Source of the DNA: Bacteroidales bacterium
GTDB lineage: Bacteria; Bacteroidota; Bacteroidia; Bacteroidales; UBA932
Length of the DNA stretch: 64,000 nt
Direction of reading: 5' to 3'
NCBI GenBank assembly: GCA_016293535.1
Contig: JAEDEB010000001.1
Span: 1 to 64,000, forward strand
The position numbers and the translations under genes are program-made. Of this stretch, positions 26,330-35,583 are shown in pieces (position 1 is the first letter of the stretch; each line of letters starts with the position of its first letter). The notes beneath the pieces are model-generated. The model was not told where the DNA came from, did no database searches, and saw only the letters and a list, made by a program, of their open reading frames with translations.

Positions 26330-26371
26330 GCAGGTTATTCAAGGAGAAGTAATCTTCAAAGAATAAGCTGC
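26330..26371 (+). promoter_or_regulatory. Nested hairpin in the secA leader
   Basis: GCAGGTTATTC (26330-26340) pairs with GAATAAGCTGC (26361-26371) with one mismatch. Inside it GAAG (26346-26349) and CTTC (26354-26357) close a TAAT loop. The left arm is the reverse complement of GAATAACCTGC in the cdd repeat copy, so the hairpin seems built from two opposed repeat halves. A role in secA control is inference. Confidence 0.55.
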
Positions 26372-26418
26372 GTCATCCCATCAGGATCTGAAGCGGATTA
26401 TTTTTTTTCAAATTGCTA
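26352..26418 (+). repeat. TCAAATCTGAAGC repeat, copy 2, next to secA start
   Basis: Has the same left arm as the cdd copy (ATCTTCAAAGAATAA, then CTGC and TCA), then a core ending ATCTGAAGC, a T-run and CAAATTGCTA. It ends six bases before the secA ATG. Confidence 0.68.
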
Positions 26419-26423
26419 AAGAC

Positions 26424-29400
26424 ATGTCATTTACAGACGTTTTCAAGAAAATTTTCGGAACCAAGGCTGACAGGGACGCCAAGAGATTCCAGCCTTATGT
26501 CCAGAAGACTCTCGAGGCCTACGAGCTGATAGACAGCCTCTCTGATGATGAACTCAGAGAGAGGTCGGCTGCGCTCCGCAAGGCCATCATGGAAAGGACT
26601 GCAGAGAAAGAGGCGAGGGTGGCGGAAATCAAGCAGTCCCTCGAGGGTGACCTTCCTGTAGACGAGAAGGAAAGACTTGCTTCGGAATCCGACAAGCTTG
26701 TCAAGCTCATAGATGATGAAATCGAGGAAATTCTCGAAGAGATACTTCCTGAGGCTTTCGCAGTGATGAAGAGTACGGCGCGCAGGTTTGCCGAAAACGA
26801 AACCATCAGGGTGAAGGCGACCGATTTCGACCGTGACCTTGCTGCAGTTCACGATTTTGTGGAGATAGACGGGGATTCTGCGGTATGGCACAACCACTGG
26901 ATGGCCGGCGGAAACGAAATCGTCTGGGATATGGTCCATTACGACTGCCAGCTCTTCGGAGGCGCGGTTCTGACCTACAGCCGCAAGAACAATGCGACGA
27001 AGGAAAGCGAAAGGGAACGTGAGGGAAATATAGCGGAGATGGCGACCGGTGAGGGGAAAACCCTTGTGGCGACCCTTCCTGTATTCCTCAATGCGCTTGC
27101 CGGCAAGGGCGTTCACGTGGTAACGGTCAACGACTACCTCGCAAAGCGTGACTCCGAATGGATGGGCCCGCTCTATATGTTCCACGGCCTTTCGGTTGAC
27201 TGCATAGATAAGCATGAACCCAATTCGGATGCACGCAGAAAGGCTTATGCCTGCGACATCACCTTCGGTACGAACAACGAGTTCGGTTTCGACTACCTCC
27301 GTGACAATATGGCCATTCACCAGTCCGACCTTGTCCAGAGGAAACTCCACTACGCCATAGTCGACGAGGCCGACTCAGTCCTCATTGACGACGCCCGTAC
27401 GCCTCTGATCATCTCCGGTCCTGTTCCCAAGGGCGAGGATCAGCAGTTCGTGGAGTACAAGCCTTATGTGGAGAAACTCTATGCAAGTCAGCGCACTCTC
27501 GTCACCGGAATACTCAACGACGCGAAGAAACTCATCGCTTCGGGCGACGAGAAGGAGGGAGGAAAGCTGCTCCTGCGCGCGTACAAGGGACTTCCGAAGT
27601 ATAAGCCTCTGATAAAGTATCTCAGCGAACCCGGCATAAAGCAGATACTCCAGAAGACGGAGAACTACTACATACAGGACAACGAGAAGGAAATGCCTGT
27701 GGTTACCGACCCGCTCTACTTCGTCATCAACGAAAAGCAGCACAGCGTCGATATGACCGACAAGGGCCACGACATACTTGCCAAGGCAGTGAACGATGAC
27801 TCCTTCTTCATCCTCCCGGATGTGGGAGCCCAGATTGCGGAAATCGAGAAGTCTGAACTCGGCGTGGCCGAAAAACAGGAGAAGAAGGACGCGGTGATGG
27901 CGGATTTTGCTGTCAAGAGCGAGAGAGTCCATACCGTCAACCAGCTTCTCAAGGCCTATGCGATGTTCGAGAAGGACATAGACTATGTCATAGTCGACAA
28001 CAAGGTCAAGATTGTGGATGAGTCGACGGGACGTATAATGGAGGGCCGCCGCTGGAGCGATGGTCTCCACCAGGCGGTCGAGGCGAAGGAGAACGTGAAG
28101 GTCGAGGCGGCTACCCAGACCTTTGCGACCATCACTCTCCAGAACTACTTCAGGATGTACCACAAGCTCGCCGGCATGACCGGAACCGCAGAGACGGAGG
28201 CGGGTGAGTTCTGGTCCATATACAAGCTCGACGTAATCGTAATCCCTACCAACAAGCCGATTGCCCGCATCGACAACGAGGACCTTATCTACAAGACCAA
28301 GGCTGCCAAGTACAACGCAGTGATAAGGAAGGTCCAGGACCTCGTCGCCGAGGGACGCCCTGTGCTGGTCGGCACCACTGACGTGGAGACTTCAGAGCTC
28401 CTGAGCAGGATGCTCCGCATGCGGGGAATCCAGCACCAGGTCCTCAATGCGAAACAGCATGCCCGCGAGGCGGAGGTCGTTGCGCACGCCGGAGAATCCA
28501 GCACGGTCACGATAGCCACGAACATGGCCGGCCGAGGTACGGATATCAAGCTCTCCCCGGAGGTCAAGGCCGCGGGCGGACTCGCAATCATTGGCACCGA
28601 ACGCCATGATTCCCGCCGTGTGGACCGTCAGCTTCGCGGACGTGCAGGACGTCAGGGTGACCCGGGATCGTCAACTTTCTACATCTCGCTTGAAGACAAA
28701 CTGATGCGTCTTTTCGGTTCGGAGAGAATAGCGAGCGTTGTGGACAGCCTTGGAATGAAGGACGACGAGGCTCTTGAGAGCTCCATGCTTTCGAATGCCA
28801 TCGAGAAGGCACAGAAGAAGGTGGAGGAAAACAACTTCGGCATACGAAAGAGACTTCTTGAATATGACGATGTGATGAACTTCCAGAGGGAGGTGATCTA
28901 TACCAAGCGTCGCAACGCCCTGTCCGGTGAGAGGGTGGAGATCGATGTGATGAATATGATGCAGGACATGGCCCAGATCTATGCCGAGAATGCCGAGAGC
29001 TACAGTTTCGAAGGCTTCAGCGAGATGATCATGGCTTCCCTGTCCATAGATCCTGGCTTCGACGAGGAGTTCTTCGACCACGCGAGGACCGCCGACATTG
29101 CCTCTGCCCTATCCAGGAATATGCTCGAGGTTTATCAGCGCCGTATGGATACGATGGCCCAGAGAGCATATCCTATCATCAAGCAGGTTTACGAGAACCA
29201 GAGCGCAATCTATCAGAATATTGCGGTTCCGGTGAGTGACGGACGCAGGACTGTCACCATCTCCGTGAACCTGAAGAAGGCCTATGAGAGCGAGGGTAAG
29301 GAACTTGCCCGTGTGCTCAGCAAGACCATTACACTATGGCAGATCGATGACCATTGGAAGGAGCATCTGCGTGATATGGATGATCTCAAGCAGTCAGTGC

Positions 29401-29747
29401 AGAATGCATCCTATGAGCAAAAGGATCCGCTTCTTGTATACAAGCTCGAGAGCTTCAACCTCTTCAGGTCAATGCTCGAGTCCCTCAACAAGGACATCCT
29501 GTCCTTCCTTTTCAGGGCCCAGATTCCTCTTCGCGACGCATCCGAGGCAAGGCCTCCGCAGCAGGCTCAGCAGATCAGGAAGCCGGATATGAGCCAGATG
29601 CGTACCGGCCGCAGCGACCTGGTCACAAACGGCGGCCAGCAGAAGAGTAATATGCCTGTCCACGTGGGCAAGCAGGTAGGAAGGAACGATCCGTGCCCTT
29701 GCGGAAGCGGAAAGAAGTTCAAGAACTGCCACGGAAAGGAGCAGTAG
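26424..29747 (+). CDS. secA: Preprotein translocase ATPase SecA
   Basis: Motor of the Sec export pathway, binding SecYEG and preproteins. Walker A is in [13 protein letters not shown] near residue 210, the DEAD-type box in [28 protein letters not shown] lies in the second motor domain, and the C-terminal SEC-C zinc motif is [19 protein letters not shown]. At 1107 residues it is longer than E. coli SecA (901), as is usual in Bacteroidota, with extra sequence in the first motor domain. The leader holds two repeat copies and a nested hairpin. Confidence 0.97.
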   Translation: MSFTDVFKKIFGTKADRDAKRFQPYVQKTLEAYELIDSLSDDELRERSAALRKAIMERTAEKEARVAEIKQSLEGDLPVDEKERLASESDKLVKLIDDEIEEILEEILPEAFAVMKSTARRFAENETIRVKATDFDRDLAAVHDFVEIDGDSAVWHNHWMAGGNEIVWDMVHYDCQLFGGAVLTYSRKNNATKESEREREGNIAEMATGEGKTLVATLPVFLNALAGKGVHVVTVNDYLAKRDSEWMGPLYMFHGLSVDCIDKHEPNSDARRKAYACDITFGTNNEFGFDYLRDNMAIHQSDLVQRKLHYAIVDEADSVLIDDARTPLIISGPVPKGEDQQFVEYKPYVEKLYASQRTLVTGILNDAKKLIASGDEKEGGKLLLRAYKGLPKYKPLIKYLSEPGIKQILQKTENYYIQDNEKEMPVVTDPLYFVINEKQHSVDMTDKGHDILAKAVNDDSFFILPDVGAQIAEIEKSELGVAEKQEKKDAVMADFAVKSERVHTVNQLLKAYAMFEKDIDYVIVDNKVKIVDESTGRIMEGRRWSDGLHQAVEAKENVKVEAATQTFATITLQNYFRMYHKLAGMTGTAETEAGEFWSIYKLDVIVIPTNKPIARIDNEDLIYKTKAAKYNAVIRKVQDLVAEGRPVLVGTTDVETSELLSRMLRMRGIQHQVLNAKQHAREAEVVAHAGESSTVTIATNMAGRGTDIKLSPEVKAAGGLAIIGTERHDSRRVDRQLRGRAGRQGDPGSSTFYISLEDKLMRLFGSERIASVVDSLGMKDDEALESSMLSNAIEKAQKKVEENNFGIRKRLLEYDDVMNFQREVIYTKRRNALSGERVEIDVMNMMQDMAQIYAENAESYSFEGFSEMIMASLSIDPGFDEEFFDHARTADIASALSRNMLEVYQRRMDTMAQRAYPIIKQVYENQSAIYQNIAVPVSDGRRTVTISVNLKKAYESEGKELARVLSKTITLWQIDDHWKEHLRDMDDLKQSVQNASYEQKDPLLVYKLESFNLFRSMLESLNKDILSFLFRAQIPLRDASEARPPQQAQQIRKPDMSQMRTGRSDLVTNGGQQKSNMPVHVGKQVGRNDPCPCGSGKKFKNCHGKEQ

Positions 29748-29788
29748 CAACAATCGGCTAAAACCAGTGTAACCTATACCTCATCAAT

Positions 29789-30187
29789 ATGAAAGCAGAA
29801 CAGACAAGCGCCAATATCAATATGGTCAGCCGCGTGGCTGCCGACACGACGATCAGGGGTGAGATAATTTCTCCCAACGACATAAGGATAGACGGAACCT
29901 TCGAGGGAAAACTCAACTGCAGCGGAAGGGTTGTGATAGGAGAGTCTGCGACCATCAATGCGGAGATAGTTTGCGCCAACATCGATGTCTGGGGCAACAT
30001 AGTGGGCGATATATTCGTAAAAGACACCTTCTCCCTTAAGGAAGGAGGTGTCGTTACAGGAAATATCCAGGTCCGCCGTCTCCATATAGAACTCGGTTCT
30101 TCCTTCAACGGCAACTGCCGTATGATTACGGAGGAGGAGTTTGCGGCCCTGTCGGATGTCTCTCCTGTCTCAGATGGACAGGATTGA
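29789..30187 (+). CDS. Bactofilin (polymer-forming cytoskeletal protein)
   Basis: A 132-residue beta-helix protein of the bactofilin (DUF583) family. The repetitive core is visible in [40 protein letters not shown] and [18 protein letters not shown], spaced at about 17-18 residues. Bactofilins self-assemble without nucleotide and position cell-wall or division machinery. No membrane segment is seen. It is 41 bases after secA on the same strand and its last 18 bases overlap pfkA from the other strand. Confidence 0.93.
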   Translation: MKAEQTSANINMVSRVAADTTIRGEIISPNDIRIDGTFEGKLNCSGRVVIGESATINAEIVCANIDVWGNIVGDIFVKDTFSLKEGGVVTGNIQVRRLHIELGSSFNGNCRMITEEEFAALSDVSPVSDGQD

Positions 30188-31150
30188 CAGCACGTTGATC
30201 AATTCGCGGTCTATAGGCTTATCCATCTTGATCGCTCTCGGGAAAGGAACGTAGACAATCTGGTCGTTCTTTATTCCGACCATCACATTTCTCTGACCCT
30301 CGTTGAGGGCTTCGACGGCAGCTACGCCCAATCTTGAGGCGAGGATGCGGTCGAAGGCCGTAGGCGTGCCTCCTCTCTGGAGATGGCCCAGTATGGTTAC
30401 CCTCACGTCGAACTCCGGATGCTCCAGGCGCATCCTCTCGGCATAGTGCATGGCTCCTCCGTCCTTCTGACTTTCTGATACCAGGACTATGCTGCTGTTC
30501 TTGCTCTTGCGTGTTCCCCTGCGTATGAACTCCTCCAGCTGGTCGATATCCGTCTTGTCTTCAGGGATAATGGCGGCCTCGGCACCGGCGGCGATAGCGC
30601 TGTTCTGGGCGAGGAAGCCGGCATCCCTGCCCATAACCTCGATGAAGAATACCCGGTTATGGGATGTGGCGGTGTCCCTGATCTTGTCCACGCATTCGAC
30701 TATTGTGTTGAGCGCGGTATCGTATCCTATGGTCGAATCGGTTCCGTAGAGGTCGTTGTCGATAGTACCCGGCAGTCCTACACACGGCACGTCGAACTCC
30801 TTCGCGAACTCTTGGGCTCCGGCGAGGGAACCGTTTCCGCCTATCACCACAAGGGCATCGATCCCGTGTTTCGTGAGATTGGCGTAGGCTTTCTGACGGC
30901 CTTCGTATGTCCTGAACTCATCGCTGCGGGCTGTCTTCAGTATTGTTCCTCCGCGCTGTATGGTGCTGCTGACGCTTTCGGTCGTGAATTCCCTTATGTC
31001 GTCGTTGATCAGTCCTTCCCAGCCCCTGTATATTCCGTATACCTTCCATCCCATATAGATGGCCGAACGTGTCACCGCCCTTATGGCGGCGTTCATTCCG
31101 GGAGCGTCACCACCCGAGGTGAGGACTCCGATAGTTTTGATATCTCTCAT
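30170..31150 (-). CDS. pfkA: 6-phosphofructokinase
   Basis: Phosphorylates fructose 6-phosphate in glycolysis. Phosphate-binding [16 protein letters not shown], catalytic [12 protein letters not shown] and MGRDAGFLA are all clear. The Gly of PGTIDND (not Lys) and the Gly in GGNGS indicate an ATP-dependent rather than PPi-dependent enzyme. Unusual: the conserved Mg-binding Asp of GGDGS is Asn here, near residue 108 (codon AAC). 326 residues is normal. Starts within the last codons of maeB (4-base overlap), so it is second in a maeB-pfkA operon. Confidence 0.94.
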   Translation of the reverse strand: MRDIKTIGVLTSGGDAPGMNAAIRAVTRSAIYMGWKVYGIYRGWEGLINDDIREFTTESVSSTIQRGGTILKTARSDEFRTYEGRQKAYANLTKHGIDALVVIGGNGSLAGAQEFAKEFDVPCVGLPGTIDNDLYGTDSTIGYDTALNTIVECVDKIRDTATSHNRVFFIEVMGRDAGFLAQNSAIAAGAEAAIIPEDKTDIDQLEEFIRRGTRKSKNSSIVLVSESQKDGGAMHYAERMRLEHPEFDVRVTILGHLQRGGTPTAFDRILASRLGVAAVEALNEGQRNVMVGIKNDQIVYVPFPRAIKMDKPIDRELINVLSILSI

Positions 31151-33432
31151 TCTTTTACCTGTTTATGTGCATAGGCGTCGATGGCAGCCACTGCCGTGAC
31201 ATTCAGAATTTCACTGACGCTGCAATCGAAGTCTATGAAATGTATTGGTTTCTTCAGTCCCATCTGGACAGGTCCTATGATTTCCGCATCCATCTCCAGA
31301 GACTGTATCATCTTGTAAGAAGAACGTGCGCTCGTGAGGTTAGGGAATACCAGAGTGTTTGCATCAAGGCCGAACAGTTTTGAGAAAGGCCATTTTTCGT
31401 CGCGTTTCTCGCGGTTGAGAGCATATCCTATCTGGAGTTCGCCGTCCACTATGAGTTCAGGGTACTGCTCGTGAAGTATGTTCACCGCCTTGTGGACCTT
31501 GTCCGACCCCGGAGTCTTGTCGCTGCCGAAATTGGAGTAACTTATCATCGCCATCCTCGGCTCATCGTTGAAGAACCTGACGGTGCGCTCGGCCAGACGG
31601 GCAATCTGTACGAGGTCTTCGGTCCCAGGGTCTGAGTTGATCATTGTGTCGCAGATGTAGAGTATGCCCTTCTTTGTGTTCATTATGTGCATGGTTGCAA
31701 AGTCGCTGAAGCCGTCCTTGATGCCTACAACTTCCTTGGCAACCTTTACGGTGTTGCTGTAGCGGGTGTACAAGCCGGTTATGAACGCGTCAGCCTCTCC
31801 GGTCTCGACCATCATCATTCCGAAATAGTTTCGCTCGAACATCTTGTCGTTCGCTTCGTCGAAGGTGTATCCCTCGCGTCCTCGTTTTGCGGCGAGTATC
31901 GCTGCATAGCGTTCGCGGCGCTCCCTCTCCCTGTCGTGCCTGAGGTTGACGATTTCGATTCCGTCGATATTGAGGTCGAGTTCCTTCGCCAGTTTGGCTA
32001 TCATCTCCTCGTTGCCAAGGAGCACTGGTTCGCATATACCCTCGGCCTTGGCCTGTACAGCGGCCTTGAGCATTGTCGGATGCTTGCCTTCGGCGAACAC
32101 TACCCTCTGTGGGTGTTCGCGTGCCATGTCGAAGATGCGCTGGGTAAGTTTGGTCTCCTGACCCGCCATTTCACGCAGATGTTTCCTGTAGCCCTCCCAG
32201 TCGGTGATAGGCTTGCGTGCAACTCCGCTGTCCATCGCGGCCTTTGCCACTGCGCAGCTGACCTCGGTGATGAGGCGGGGGTCGATTGGCTTCGGAATGA
32301 AGTAGTCACGCCCGAAACTGAGCTTGCTGACCTTGTATACATCGTTCACCACCTCGGGAACAGGCAGTTTTGCGATATCGGCAATGGCCTTTGCTGCAGC
32401 GAGTTTCATCTCCTCGTTGATTCCGGAGGCGTGTACGTCGAGCGCACCCCTGAAAATGTAAGGGAAGCCTATGACATTGTTGATCTGGTTCGGATAGTCG
32501 GAGCGTCCTGTGGACATGAGCACGTCGGGACGGCTTGCCATTGCATCCTCGTAGCTGATCTCGGGAACCGGATTGGCAAGGGCGAATACTATAGGGTCCT
32601 TCGCCATTGACCTGATCATATCCTGGGTGAGCACATTTCCCTTTGAAAGGCCGAGGAACATATCTGCTCCGCGTATGGCCTCCTCGAGTGTGTGGATGTC
32701 GGTTCTTGATGTGGCGAAGAATCTCTTCTGCTCGTTGAGGTCGGTGCGCTCGGTGCTGATAACGCCACGGGAGTCGAGCATTACGACATTCTCGGGCTTC
32801 GCTCCGAGGGCGAGGTAAAGTTTCGTGCAACTGATTGCTGCCGCTCCGGCGCCGTTGACTACTATCTTTATGTCCTCGATCTTTTTCCCGTTGACCTCAA
32901 GGGCGTTCAGAAGTCCGGCTGCAGAAATTATGGCAGTACCGTGCTGGTCATCGTGCATTACCGGTATGTCGAGAGTTCTCTTGAGCCTTTCCTCTATATA
33001 GAAGCATTCTGGAGCCTTGATGTCTTCGAGATTTATACCTCCGAAGGTGGGGGCTATCTTTTCCACAGCCTCGCAGAACTTGTCAGGATCCTTTTCGGCC
33101 ACCTCTATGTCGAAGACGTCGATTCCTCCGTATATCTTGAAAAGAAGTCCCTTTCCCTCCATTACAGGTTTGCCGCTCAGGGCTCCTATGTCTCCGAGAC
33201 CGAGAACGGCAGTGCCGTTGCTGATTACCGCCACGAGATTGCCCTTGTCTGTGTACTTGTAGGCGTCCTGGGCATTCTTCTGGATTTCCAGGCAGGGGAA
33301 GGCTACGCCCGGGGAGTAGGCGAGGGAGAGGTCTGTCTGGGTTCTGTAAGCCTTGGTAGGCTTGACTTCGATTTTTCCTGGTCTGCCGCTCTCATGATAC
33401 CTGAGAGCTGCCTCTTTTGTAATGATTGCCAT
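31147..33432 (-). CDS. maeB: NADP-dependent malic enzyme with C-terminal phosphotransacetylase domain
   Basis: Converts malate to pyruvate and CO2 with NADPH formation. The malic N-terminal domain begins near [14 protein letters not shown], with [15 protein letters not shown] and the metal site HDDQHGTAI. An NAD-binding domain follows ([21 protein letters not shown]). From about residue 430 to 761 there is a PTA-like domain, which in MaeB enzymes is usually regulatory (acetyl-CoA) and not catalytic. 761 residues matches the family. Cotranscribed with pfkA, an arrangement linking pyruvate supply and glycolysis. Confidence 0.95.
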   Translation of the reverse strand: MAIITKEAALRYHESGRPGKIEVKPTKAYRTQTDLSLAYSPGVAFPCLEIQKNAQDAYKYTDKGNLVAVISNGTAVLGLGDIGALSGKPVMEGKGLLFKIYGGIDVFDIEVAEKDPDKFCEAVEKIAPTFGGINLEDIKAPECFYIEERLKRTLDIPVMHDDQHGTAIISAAGLLNALEVNGKKIEDIKIVVNGAGAAAISCTKLYLALGAKPENVVMLDSRGVISTERTDLNEQKRFFATSRTDIHTLEEAIRGADMFLGLSKGNVLTQDMIRSMAKDPIVFALANPVPEISYEDAMASRPDVLMSTGRSDYPNQINNVIGFPYIFRGALDVHASGINEEMKLAAAKAIADIAKLPVPEVVNDVYKVSKLSFGRDYFIPKPIDPRLITEVSCAVAKAAMDSGVARKPITDWEGYRKHLREMAGQETKLTQRIFDMAREHPQRVVFAEGKHPTMLKAAVQAKAEGICEPVLLGNEEMIAKLAKELDLNIDGIEIVNLRHDRERERRERYAAILAAKRGREGYTFDEANDKMFERNYFGMMMVETGEADAFITGLYTRYSNTVKVAKEVVGIKDGFSDFATMHIMNTKKGILYICDTMINSDPGTEDLVQIARLAERTVRFFNDEPRMAMISYSNFGSDKTPGSDKVHKAVNILHEQYPELIVDGELQIGYALNREKRDEKWPFSKLFGLDANTLVFPNLTSARSSYKMIQSLEMDAEIIGPVQMGLKKPIHFIDFDCSVSEILNVTAVAAIDAYAHKQVKE

Positions 33433-33455
33433 AATTTGTCAAGCGTTTTACTGTG

Positions 33456-33490
33456 CTGCCCGCTTGCTTTCCATGCGCTTGCATGGGCAG
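33456..33490 (-). promoter_or_regulatory. Stem-loop in the maeB mRNA leader
   Basis: On the minus strand CTGCCC (33490-33485) can pair with GGGCAG (33461-33456), enclosing CCATGC-AAGC-GCATGG. It lies between the promoter box and the maeB ATG. The structure is visible; a regulatory role is only a guess. Confidence 0.4.
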
Positions 33491-33511
33491 TTTAAGGCAG
33501 CAAAAATCATA

Positions 33512-33519
33512 CAAAATTA
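33512..33519 (-). promoter_or_regulatory. Putative maeB-pfkA promoter, TAATTTTG
   Basis: Exact TAnnTTTG on the minus strand, 79 bases upstream of the maeB ATG. Confidence 0.55.
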
Positions 33520-33658
33520 CGAAAAATTTTGCGATATTTGTTTCCGGACTTGACAGGGCTTTTTCTTTTTATGCAAATTTCATCATCCCGCATACTTTCA
33601 AAGGAACTCATTGAGAGAACTGCTTGCCAAGTAATCTTAAAATTTTTTAAGAAAGTTC

Positions 33659-33689
33659 TTGCATTTTTGGTTTCGTCTTTCTACTTTCG
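33659..33689 (+). promoter_or_regulatory. Putative promoter of the Gln-rich microprotein
   Basis: TTG at 33659-33661 and TACTTTCG at 33682-33689 (one mismatch to TAnnTTTG), 20 bases apart, directly before the short gene at 33709. Confidence 0.4.
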
Positions 33690-33708
33690 CATCATCAACG
33701 AAGAAGAA

Positions 33709-33813
33709 ATGTATTTCGCAACGAGAAATAACCAGCAGCAGAATCAGCAGCAGAACCAGCAGGTTCCGCTCGTTGCGGTGTATTTCTTCCAGTCGGAAAA
33801 CATCATAGGATAG
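33709..33813 (+). CDS. Gln/Asn-rich microprotein, 34 residues
   Basis: A 35-codon frame starting at ATG 33709. Residues 6-18 are NNQQQNQQQNQQV and the C-terminal half is hydrophobic and mixed (PLVAVYFFQSENIIG). It lies between a near-consensus promoter and a strong terminator at 33839, which supports a separate transcript. The frame is open further upstream, but that part crosses the promoter and lacks a plausible start. I do not recognise a family. It could instead be an untranslated RNA; the CAG/AAC-rich stretch is low in complexity. Confidence 0.5.
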   Translation: MYFATRNNQQQNQQQNQQVPLVAVYFFQSENIIG

Positions 33814-33838
33814 ACGAACTTTATTAAAATATTTTAAA

Positions 33839-33870
33839 AAGGCTGGGTCCGAAAGGACGCAGCCTTTTTT
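33839..33870 (+). terminator. Rho-independent terminator before glnK
   Basis: AAGGCTG-GGTCC, loop GAAA, GGAC-GCAGCCTT with one G-G mismatch, then T6. Strong stem with a GNRA-type loop. Confidence 0.87.
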
Positions 33871-33916
33871 GATTTGCAGCTGGACAACGAACAACAATCA
33901 AATAAACAAAAGAGTC

Positions 33917-34264
33917 ATGAAACAAATCAAGGCAATCATCAGACGGACAAGGTTCGAGGATGTGAAGGAAGCGCTGTTCGCAGCGGACATCAACTGGTTC
34001 TCCTATTCGGAGGTCAAGGCCATAGGTCAGGCACGTCAGGACAGGTCCTACCGTGGAGTCATCTACAGCACTGACATTATCGAAAGGACGGAAATCACCA
34101 TCATCTGCCGTGACCAGTTCGTTGAGCCGGCAATCGAGGCCATAATGAAGACGGCCCGCACCGGAGAGATTGGAGACGGACGCATCTTCGTCAGTCCTGT
34201 GGAGGATACTTATTCCATCAGGACGGGAGAGCACGGCGATACCGTACTTGCAGACAGAAAGTAA
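33917..34264 (+). CDS. glnK: Nitrogen regulatory protein P-II
   Basis: PII signal protein sensing ATP/ADP and 2-oxoglutarate. It begins MKQIKAIIRRTRFEDVKEAL. The T-loop QDRSYRGVIYSTDIIERTEI retains Tyr45 and Tyr50, equivalent to Tyr46 and the uridylylated Tyr51 of E. coli GlnB. The C-terminal block GEIGDGRIFVSPVEDTYSIRTGE is standard. 115 residues from the ATG at 33917; an in-frame extension into the terminator region is excluded. It sits 70 bases before amtB, the classical glnK-amtB pair, so it probably gates that channel; glnK is chosen over glnB on this basis. Confidence 0.94.
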   Translation: MKQIKAIIRRTRFEDVKEALFAADINWFSYSEVKAIGQARQDRSYRGVIYSTDIIERTEITIICRDQFVEPAIEAIMKTARTGEIGDGRIFVSPVEDTYSIRTGEHGDTVLADRK

Positions 34265-34334
34265 CCCGCTTTACGGAATAGAGTAGTGTAATTGGAAATA
34301 GTTAGTATAGTTCAATAATTTAATCTGGTATATT

Positions 34335-35552
34335 ATGGAAAGCACAATAAGTGGTCTCGATACCGTATGGGTATTGATAGCGGCAATGCTTGTATTCTTC
34401 ATGCAGCCTGGTTTCGCCCTCGTCGAAGCAGGCTTTACAAGGGCAAAGAACTCTGCCAACATCCTGATGAAGAACTTTGTGGACTTTATGGCAGGTTCCG
34501 TACTCTTCTGGTTCATAGGCTTCGGCCTCATGCATGGAAGCGGGAACGGCTTCATCGGGGAACTTCATCTCTTCGATTTCTCCTTCTTCGGAGACTCCAA
34601 TGTCCCCGCCGCCTGCTCATTCATCTTCCAGACTGTCTTCTGCGCCACGGCTGCCACTATAGTGTCCGGAGCAATGGCGGAGAGAACCAAATTTTCGATG
34701 TATGTGATATTCTCCATAGCTGTTTCTGCCCTTATCTATCCTATTGAAGGACATTGGGCCTGGGGAGGCGGATGGCTCAGCGAACTTGGTTTCCATGACT
34801 TTGCAGGTTCTGCTGTCGTTCATACCTGCGGCGGCATAATTGCCCTTGCAGGGGCCATCATTCTCGGCCCGAGGATAGGCAAGTACAAAAATGGCAAGCC
34901 TGTCGCAATCCCAGGCCACAACCTGACTCTCGGAGCCCTTGGCGTGTTCATTCTCTGGTTCGGATGGTTCGGTTTCAACCCAGGGTCACAGCTCTCCGCG
35001 ACAGGCCCGGAGAATGCCACAGCTATATCCAACGTAATGGTTACCACCAATATGGCTGCCGCAACGGGAGGACTTGCAGCTATGGTCCTGACCTGGATAC
35101 TCTATAAGAAACCTTCCCTCTCGCTCGTTTGCAACGGTATTCTTGCAGGTCTCGTGGGAATAACGGCAGGCTGTGACCAAGTCAGCCCGGCAGGCGCCGC
35201 AATCATAGGTCTGCTCTGCGGAATCGCAATGGTATTCTCGGTTGCCTTCTTCGAGAAGGTGGTGAAGGTCGACGATCCTGTGGGAGCCATCTCGGTACAC
35301 GGAATCTGCGGTATACTCGGAACAATCCTGACAGGACTCTTCTCAGTCAGTGACGGACTGTTCTATGGAGCCGGCTGGCATTTCCTCGGCGTTCAGGCTC
35401 TCGGCGTGCTCTGCATAGCGGCATGGTCCTTCGTATGCGGCTTCGTGCTGTTCTTCATCCTGAACAAGTGGAAAGGCATTCGAGTCGAGAAGAGGATAGA
35501 GGAAGACGGTCTCGACATATACGAACACGGCGAGACCTCATACAACAACTGA
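34335..35552 (+). CDS. amtB: Ammonium transporter
   Basis: Amt/Rh channel for ammonium, 405 residues with about 11 membrane helices. Conserved pore and signature blocks include FMQPGFALVEAGFTRAKN, DFAGSAVVHTCGGIIALAGA (first twin His) and VHGICGILGTI (second twin His). There is no signal-peptide extension of the E. coli type beyond the first helix. With the PII gene upstream it forms the nitrogen-scavenging unit normally induced under ammonium limitation. Confidence 0.96.
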   Translation: MESTISGLDTVWVLIAAMLVFFMQPGFALVEAGFTRAKNSANILMKNFVDFMAGSVLFWFIGFGLMHGSGNGFIGELHLFDFSFFGDSNVPAACSFIFQTVFCATAATIVSGAMAERTKFSMYVIFSIAVSALIYPIEGHWAWGGGWLSELGFHDFAGSAVVHTCGGIIALAGAIILGPRIGKYKNGKPVAIPGHNLTLGALGVFILWFGWFGFNPGSQLSATGPENATAISNVMVTTNMAAATGGLAAMVLTWILYKKPSLSLVCNGILAGLVGITAGCDQVSPAGAAIIGLLCGIAMVFSVAFFEKVVKVDDPVGAISVHGICGILGTILTGLFSVSDGLFYGAGWHFLGVQALGVLCIAAWSFVCGFVLFFILNKWKGIRVEKRIEEDGLDIYEHGETSYNN

Positions 35553-35560
35553 TTAATTTT

Positions 35561-35576
35561 CTTGCTTCAGATTTGA
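35561..35576 (-). repeat. TCAAATCTGAAGC repeat, 16-base fragment
   Basis: On the minus strand TCAAATCTGAAGCAAG matches the repeat core; the right-hand T-run is not conserved (GAAAATTAA follows). It lies between the convergent stops of amtB and the CobW gene. Confidence 0.45.
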
Positions 35577-35583
35577 GGAGCAC

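Noticed and set aside
30170..33432. MaeB C-terminal half as a separate pta gene
   Set aside because: The frame is continuous with the malic enzyme domain, the known MaeB fusion.
33529..33708. Upstream extension of the Gln-rich frame
   Set aside because: It crosses the likely promoter at 33659-33689 and its composition is that of AT-rich intergenic sequence.
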